A DNA stretch of 64,000 nt from Acanthococcus lagerstroemiae (taxonomy: Eukaryota; Arthropoda; Insecta; Hemiptera; Eriococcidae), in contig CM063106.1 of the NCBI GenBank assembly GCA_031841125.1, forward strand, positions 33,724,001 through 33,788,000, written 5' to 3'. The stretch's first letter is position 1. Each line of letters begins with the position of its first letter. The notes under the pieces are model-generated. The model saw only the letters and a program-made list of their open reading frames with translations, had not been told where the DNA came from and ran no database searches. Shown here one piece after another: positions 59,301 to 64,000 of the stretch. The translations under genes were made by a program, and so were the position numbers.

Positions 59301-61836
59301 GATACATTATCTTATGGGAAAACAGCTACTGATGATAACCATAACATGTCCCACCACACCAATTTTCCCATGGATCTAAAAAGGGCCCTTGTCATCCTCC
59401 TTCTTTCTTAATTCGTCCGCGTTCATTTCTGAATGAACTAAACAATAAACTAGTCATTTCTATTAATGAAATCACAGTGAACATTTTTTATAATAACATA
59501 TTTTTCAATTAAATCAGTCTGAAAGGAGTATTTCAGCTGGAAAACTGAAGTTGTTTTTCTCAAAACCAAAATCACTGACAAGGGCCCTTTTGACAGATAA
59601 CTCCTCATGTGCTCATTGATCTTAATCTTTGCTACGCCCTGCGCGACTACAGTTTGCAGCCGTGTTGTTGCTGCGCGACTGCAGTCTGCAGCTGTTTTGT
59701 TAATAGAAATTTCAGTGGAAATGGGCATATCAAACTCGAGCATCTGTCATCGGTCCACTTCCCAATGCAACTCACACGAAGTAGCCAGATCATCAAGAAA
59801 ATGGCAAACCTAAAGCTCACTAACAAGCACACGGACTAGGATATCTACAGGGAATCGATCAATAGGCAAGTAGACCTCACTCAAAGTCCCACTCCAGACC
59901 ACTAGCCACATCGAACAATTTTCTTCTAGCCATGGGTATACTTGAGCGAAAACCGTAACGCTCTTTTTCTTTAAATGAAGAAGGAAAATACATAACTCGA
60001 CCACTCAAATTAAAATGGGAAAACAATTACGATGACAATTCGTAAAATTCTTATTTTAGCCACAAAGATTGCCTGAGTGTCGATCTCCTTTCCTAGAAAT
60101 TAGCTCGGCAATGGTCATGAGTTTGCAACAAATTGGAAAATGAAAAAGTGCCTGCCGTGATTGAAGTATGTCCAACATTTTGGCAAAATTGAATCATATT
60201 ATGAAGAGATGAAAAGTGCTAAAATTGGTAACTTTTCTAAGGTTCCACCCCCAAATTGACCCTCTGTAGGATACAAATGATACGTTCTGAAGGATTTTTA
60301 AGGAAAAAATTTGAAAACCGGTCCAGGGACCCCTCAATATCTTACGTTTGTTGGGATTTGTCGAGGTTGCGGTAAGTGATAAGTCTAGCTTTGGTGAGTA
60401 TGATAGCCAAGATGGATTGAAATTGTAGGGGAGATGTAATAGTTTGGTATTAGTTTGGATGATCGATTGTAAGATATTGTTGTTATTGAGAGGGAGGGAA
60501 TTAGGAGGGATCATGAAATGAAGGGAGCTGGCAAAGATGGTGTTAGCAAGAATGTTGAGGATAGCATGAAGATGAAATGCCTTCGAATATTTAGAGGGGG
60601 TTCGGATGCCTCGCATAGCAGACTGTCGATAGGAGTAGTTCAAAAGGCATAGGTGGGCGCGATTGAAAGGCAAAACCGTATTTTTGTGACTTTTGATACG
60701 TTTGCCTAAGTAGCGTAATGAAAAAGAAGGAGAACAAAAGTTTTCGAGACGTTGTGATCCCTTGTGGGATGCCACAGGTCTCGAGGCGGTGAAATTTCAA
60801 CATACGAGTATGTTCAAACGACCTATAGGGAAATACATTTCAGCAAAAGAACATTTGTCTCCAATTTTTTCCAAATTGTACGCTTACTTTCCTGGGCTAT
60901 TCGAAAAATATCGAATATGAATTCAGTCTCTAATTATGAATATTAATTCATATTGACCCATACTTACTCCATTAATAGCGACAAATGGCACGCTTCCGTG
61001 ATCTTCGAACTTGGCAGTTCTGTCACCGTACGCTTTCATATATCCATTCGCCTCCGTAGTGTTCTGAATACACGAATTGATGGACGCATAATTCAAGTTC
61101 GAGGCATTGGCACACTGAAACATAGAATAACGAATAAATTGAAACTGCATACCTCCGAGTGCCTTGTGTCATTTCCGTCACCATTTTTAATAACAACTTT
61201 CGTCCAACAATAAATTTTAATACGCATCCCGGATCCAGCGTCAATTTTTCGGAAGTGAAGCGAGTGAACTGTTACAAGGTTGTTATAGGATGAGGCGAGC
61301 GGTGTGAAGTCCACTCAAAAAGCACGGAGATCCGAGTTCCACAGAGGTCGAAATCGGTAGAACGGAGCGATTCTTGCAGCATGGTGACATCGTAAACCAT
61401 GAAAAGTATCTAATAAAATGATCTACACGTTTGTCCCCGCCATTCTCGGACATACACGTGTTTTACTGCCGCACCTAACAACGATGAGGACCATTCGCGA
61501 GCTATTCTCGAACATGAACGAGTACAACGCTTTTCTATTTACGAATTACGACCCAGTTTGCGTAACTGGCTTACCAGTAGGAAGGCCAAGCGGCATCTAC
61601 TAATCATAATTAATGTATGAATTCACAATTCAACAAGTACTAACCGCGCTGGTCGGATACACCGCAGTCGATGAGTTCCTGTCTACGGTGGCCAGAGTGC
61701 AATTGATGAATTTCAGCTTATCGGACAAAGGCACTCCTGGCAAATTCAGCACGCAAGCGTGAACCTTATTGCCGTCGCATTCTTTTTGTCCGTGCTCGCA
61801 ATCAAAAGTGAACCTACCGTCGGGCAACACGTTCGT
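56204..61836 (-). CDS. GILT-like thiol reductase, last three coding exons (5' part not found)
   Basis: Gamma-interferon-inducible lysosomal thiol reductase family, which reduces disulfides in the endolysosome. Minus-strand exons 61836-61645, 61114-60968 and 56383-56204 all have phase-0 junctions and GT-AG introns and total 519 nt (172 aa plus stop). The family signature CEHGQKECDGNKVHAC is in the first, matching the CQHGxxECxxNxxxxC pattern. The second carries SVPFVAING, the usual block before the last exon. The last has NYC and KPDVC cysteines, then a hydrophobic C-terminus (SLTVLPVVLLSIFV) that suggests a GPI signal or membrane anchor. The exon with the CxxC redox site and signal peptide should lie upstream (above 61836); I did not find it by 64000. 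The last intron (4.6 kb) is filled with transposons. Confidence 0.88.
56918..57112. repeat. Local duplication and dispersed repeat in GILT intron
   Basis: GTAACGCTCCCCGACACGAA and GTGGTTGACATTT occur at about 56916-56952 and again at about 57030-57067. CAGCCGTGTTGTTGCTGCGC (about 57074-57093) recurs at about 59656-59675, and GAGCGAAAACCGTAATGCTC (about 57003) at about 59943. Confidence 0.7.
57840..58092. mobile_element. TIR element, TTGGACGCTGTT family, copy B
   Basis: Ends TTGGACGCTGTTTAAC and GTTGAACAGCGTTCAA, with GGGAACTAAC/GTTAGTTCCC just inside. Reverse-orientation relative of 34718-34973, within the GILT intron. Confidence 0.75.
58253..59606. mobile_element. TIR element with GAGGAG ends and 4-bp target duplication, copy 2 (1354 bp)
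   Basis: Ends GAGGAGTTATCTGTCAAAAG and CTTTTGACAGATAACTCCTC are a perfect 20-bp inverted repeat continuing into GGGCCC. Flanking ATGT at 58249-58252 and 59607-59610. The region from about 58930 to the right end matches copy 1 (7173-7953) in inverse orientation. About 0.6 kb at the left (about 58340-58930) is absent from copy 1 and includes a hAT-like MITE (58785-58921). Confidence 0.85.
58785..58921. mobile_element. Nested hAT-like MITE, 137 bp
   Basis: Ends CAGTGGTGTAGTAG and CCACTACACCCCTG. Perfect 8-bp target duplication GAAATATA at 58777-58784 and 58922-58929. Two internal copies of GCGTTCCCACACTGG. Confidence 0.92.
60190..60810 (-). mobile_element. LINE reverse-transcriptase fragment with internal deletion
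   Basis: On the minus strand, CGIPQGITTSRKLLFS (near 60775) looks like the RT GxPQG block. After a frame change the long ORF 60775-60194 encodes SFSLRYLGKRIKSHKNTVL, a thumb-like YLG block, and about 150 further residues. The FADD/YADD block expected between them is missing. It lies in the sense orientation within the last GILT intron. The family assignment rests on these short motifs only. Confidence 0.55.
60968..61114 (-). CDS. GILT penultimate exon
   Basis: Acceptor CTATGTTTCAG, donor GGA|GTAAGT. Encodes CANASNLNYASINSCIQNTT through VPFVAING, 49 codons, with two cysteines and an NTT sequon. Confidence 0.9.
61645..61836 (-). CDS. GILT exon with the CxHGxxEC signature
   Basis: Acceptor TTTGAATTTAG, donor GCG|GTTAGT (minus strand). 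Encodes TNVLPDGRFTFDCEHGQ through YPTSA, 64 codons. Confidence 0.9.
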
Positions 61837-62740
61837 CTAAATTCAAACAGAAAACAAATATAATTAATAAAATAAAAATCCATTCGCTGTTTGTCCATTC
61901 GTACGCAAGACATGTGCATGTATAGTAGATAGCGAATAGCAATTACCGGAAGCGGAGCCGGATTCAGCATTCTCGCGGTTCTAGGCAGAATAAAGATTGC
62001 CGACCCCTCAGATTCTTGTTCTTACTTCGTTTTTTGATCAATACATAGATTTAAAAAAAAAAGTCTCAACAATTTGCCGCCCTAGGCACGTGCCATGTTG
62101 CCTATGCGAAAAAACGGCCATGGCCAGAAGACAAAGACGTAACAAATTGAAAGCAAGTTTGCAAGGACGCTAATTTGTTACATTTTTGGGAAATTCGTAT
62201 ACGATTTAGGAAACATATAAGTTGTCTAACTTTGTTTTCGCAGGGTTCAAAACGACCAGCGTTTACTCTCTACAAGGTGAATCAGAAACATGATAACCAG
62301 CCCCGTAGAGAGAAAAAGATGGTCTGGGGGGGATTTCCATGGGCCCCCTCTCCTTCCAATTCATTTTGTTCTTTTGTCAGATGGGAAAAAATTATAAGCT
62401 ACGGGATCAGAGGTTTCTTTCATAACGTAAGGAGTGATTGTTGATTTGATGTATGGCATACAAAACTCAAGAAACTTTAGATATACTATCGAGCAAAATT
62501 GAAAGTCGAATAGATTTTATGAAAATAGATTTTATGAATATAGAAGTACAAAAATAATGTACGACCAATTAGAAAAAGCTATATTAGAGACACGTGAGGA
62601 AGTAAGGAATTATAAAACAAAAGCCAGTACTGATGACAGACTAAGTGCACAGACAAAAGAACTGATAAAAAAAGAGGACAATGCAAAGAAACAAAGATAG
62701 AAGAACAAAGGCGGAGATGCGGAGAATAAGGAGCTAAACA
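61837..62740. other. Upstream GILT intron; no exon found
   Basis: AT-rich, with short ORFs lacking domains. No CxxC-encoding exon with splice sites could be identified. Confidence 0.4.
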
Positions 62741-62744
62741 CCAC

Positions 62745-63215
62745 GAAGACAAAAATACTCCAGTATTGAGATGTCTCAACCGCGGCGAGGAGCCTCCTAG
62801 GTGCAGGGACTCCAACGGAAGTCGTGTACAAAGGCGCAGTGATTCCCACGAGGAGGGAGTTGGCTGCCCCACTTGCGGTATATCCACGCCCAGTGCGAGA
62901 AGACACTGCCCATGCTGATGCAACTGTGTCAGAGAACCTTCGGGTACAGCAATGAGGCCCGAAGGGTAATGGTCGCCAGTTGCATTTTCAGCAGGTACTT
63001 CCACTGCAGCTCGTTGTACTACCACCACCAAGTGTACGAGCTGCGGTATCAAGCAGAAGTTAATACGGTAAAAAGAAAATGCGACATCCTATGCAGCCGG
63101 CTGTACCATAGCGTCAGCACGGTAGGGGCGGCCGTGATCAACGCGATGCCCCACCTGGACCTGCTGATCATTGAAAGGTCAGTGAAGTATCTGATAAGTT
63201 CGGGTTCAGGGTTGT
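62745..63215 (+). mobile_element. LINE C-terminal fragment
   Basis: The plus-strand frame at 62873-63215 encodes CEKTLPMLMQLCQRTFGYSN, EARRVMVASCIFSRYFHC, VKRKCDILCSRLYHSVST and INAMPHLDLLIIERSVKYL. An adjacent frame upstream has LLGAGTPTEVVYKGAVIP. This resembles the region after the RT core in insect non-LTR elements (R1/jockey-like). At least one frameshift is present and it lacks the RT core. It is antisense to GILT. Confidence 0.55.
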
Positions 63216-63348
63216 CAAAAATTGTGAATTTTTGATTCGATTAAATCGAAATTCAGGTAATAATAATTATATAAATAATTAATGGTAATTAATCCATAAT
63301 TAATTTCCTCACCTCGGATGAGGCCACACTGGGGCAATGAGTGGAGCC

Positions 63349-63412
63349 GTGGTCCAATCAATTGGACCACGTCATGTTTACAGCAGCCCCAATTGGACCA
63401 CGTCAGATTTAC
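63349..63412. repeat. Palindrome plus direct repeat of CAATTGGACCACGTCA
   Basis: GTGGTCCAATCAATTGGACC with AC following is a near-perfect palindrome (63349-63370). CAATTGGACCACGTCA then recurs about 31 bp further on, with TTTAC after each copy. A GC-rich CCCGCCCCTTTTTAAGGG follows at about 63418-63435. It could be a small regulatory array. Confidence 0.6.
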
Positions 63413-63435
63413 TGTGGTCCCGCCCCTTTTTAAGG

Positions 63436-64000
63436 GTCTAAGATCTGGAATACTCGGGAGATGTAAATTTGCCCGACACTTCGTTTTTCGCGTTTCGCAC
63501 GTTAAGTTCAATTGTCAATTGTTAATATTTGCGCGTTAATATATTGTGTGTGGTGGTGACATCCAGAAAGTAGAACCATTTCTCAGGTCAGATAGTTATT
63601 TATTTATCCGTTTATTAACTGGCGTATTTATGTTACAATTGCGTTACATGGAGTCTTCTGCCCTTCTTGGTTATGTTATTGAGGAAAACGATCCTCCAAA
63701 TTTGAAAAATAACTTTGCCCTTTTCGTGGGCCCCCTCGTAAGAGAATTTCGATAATTCCTGAACTGGCTGCTTTACCTGTAATGGTACCTTGTCCCCGAT
63801 GGACACAATTATTGGCTTCTCACAGGAGAGTCAGTGCTTGAGGCTCGTAGCTTCTCTGATTGTTCGTTTGACCTTAGTGGTCTACTGTCCGCGATGGACT
63901 TGATTGCTCTTAGTAGAGTCAATTATTTATGTATAATTATCTGACATCTATGACTGATGGCAATTTTATTTTACCATCAGGAAAATGAAGAATCCCGAAG
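63436..64000. other. Right edge; no gene assigned
   Basis: A 69-codon frame at 63546-63755 (MCGGDIQKVEPFLRSDSYLF...) has no recognised domain. Nothing else is supported. Confidence 0.3.

Noticed and set aside
61418..61603. Plus-strand ORF inside the GILT intron
   Set aside because: No domain, no splice support, antisense to the gene; probably chance.
62579..63052. 157-codon minus-strand ORF
   Set aside because: It is antisense to the LINE C-terminal fragment, whose plus-strand frame carries the recognisable protein motifs.

Overview
This window is AT-rich nuclear DNA from an animal, most likely an arthropod. The evidence is spliced genes with GT-AG introns, GILT and MGAT4 family genes, non-LTR retrotransposon fragments of kinds common in insects, and a very high load of small inverted-repeat transposons. 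The species cannot be fixed from the sequence. There is no prokaryotic operon structure, CRISPR array or rRNA.

Three host genes can be supported. (1) Plus strand, 3838-4788: the last two coding exons of an unrecognised acidic, serine-rich protein. (2) Plus strand, 8748-28996: a complete 11-exon gene for an MGAT4-type N-acetylglucosaminyltransferase. The exons were joined by hand from splice sites; they sum to 1728 nt, which is 575 codons plus stop with no frame break. (3) Minus strand, 61836 down to 56204: the last three coding exons of a GILT-like lysosomal thiol reductase, whose 5' exons were not found. Two short ORFs with membrane segments at 35.5-36.0 kb are weaker candidates.

Most of the rest is mobile or repetitive DNA. 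Ten short non-autonomous DNA transposons, eight of them hAT-like, can be delimited to the base by terminal inverted repeats plus target-site duplications, and several are nested. A family with 4-bp target duplications and GAGGAG termini has two copies (7.2-8.0 kb and 58.3-59.6 kb). LINE fragments lie at 11.7-13.2, 60.2-60.8 and 62.7-63.2 kb. A 1.75-kb palindrome lies at 30.5-32.2 kb.

The most striking region is 36.5-52.7 kb. It is a satellite-like array in which a monomer of about 170 bp alternates in orientation, so each period of about 320-350 bp is dyad symmetric. It is interrupted by an 8.1-kb Ty3/gypsy-like LTR element at 37012-45147. The LTRs are almost identical, a primer-binding site and polypurine tract are present, and there is a TTAT target duplication. 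The interior is badly broken: gag is frameshifted, the protease signature is altered, most of reverse transcriptase is missing, and one hexamer is strongly over-represented. This fits recent mobilisation in trans of an already defective element.

Two other observations merit attention: a decayed tandem copy of MGAT4 exon 4 in the following intron, and an insertion in one arm of the 31-kb palindrome for which the other arm keeps the empty site.
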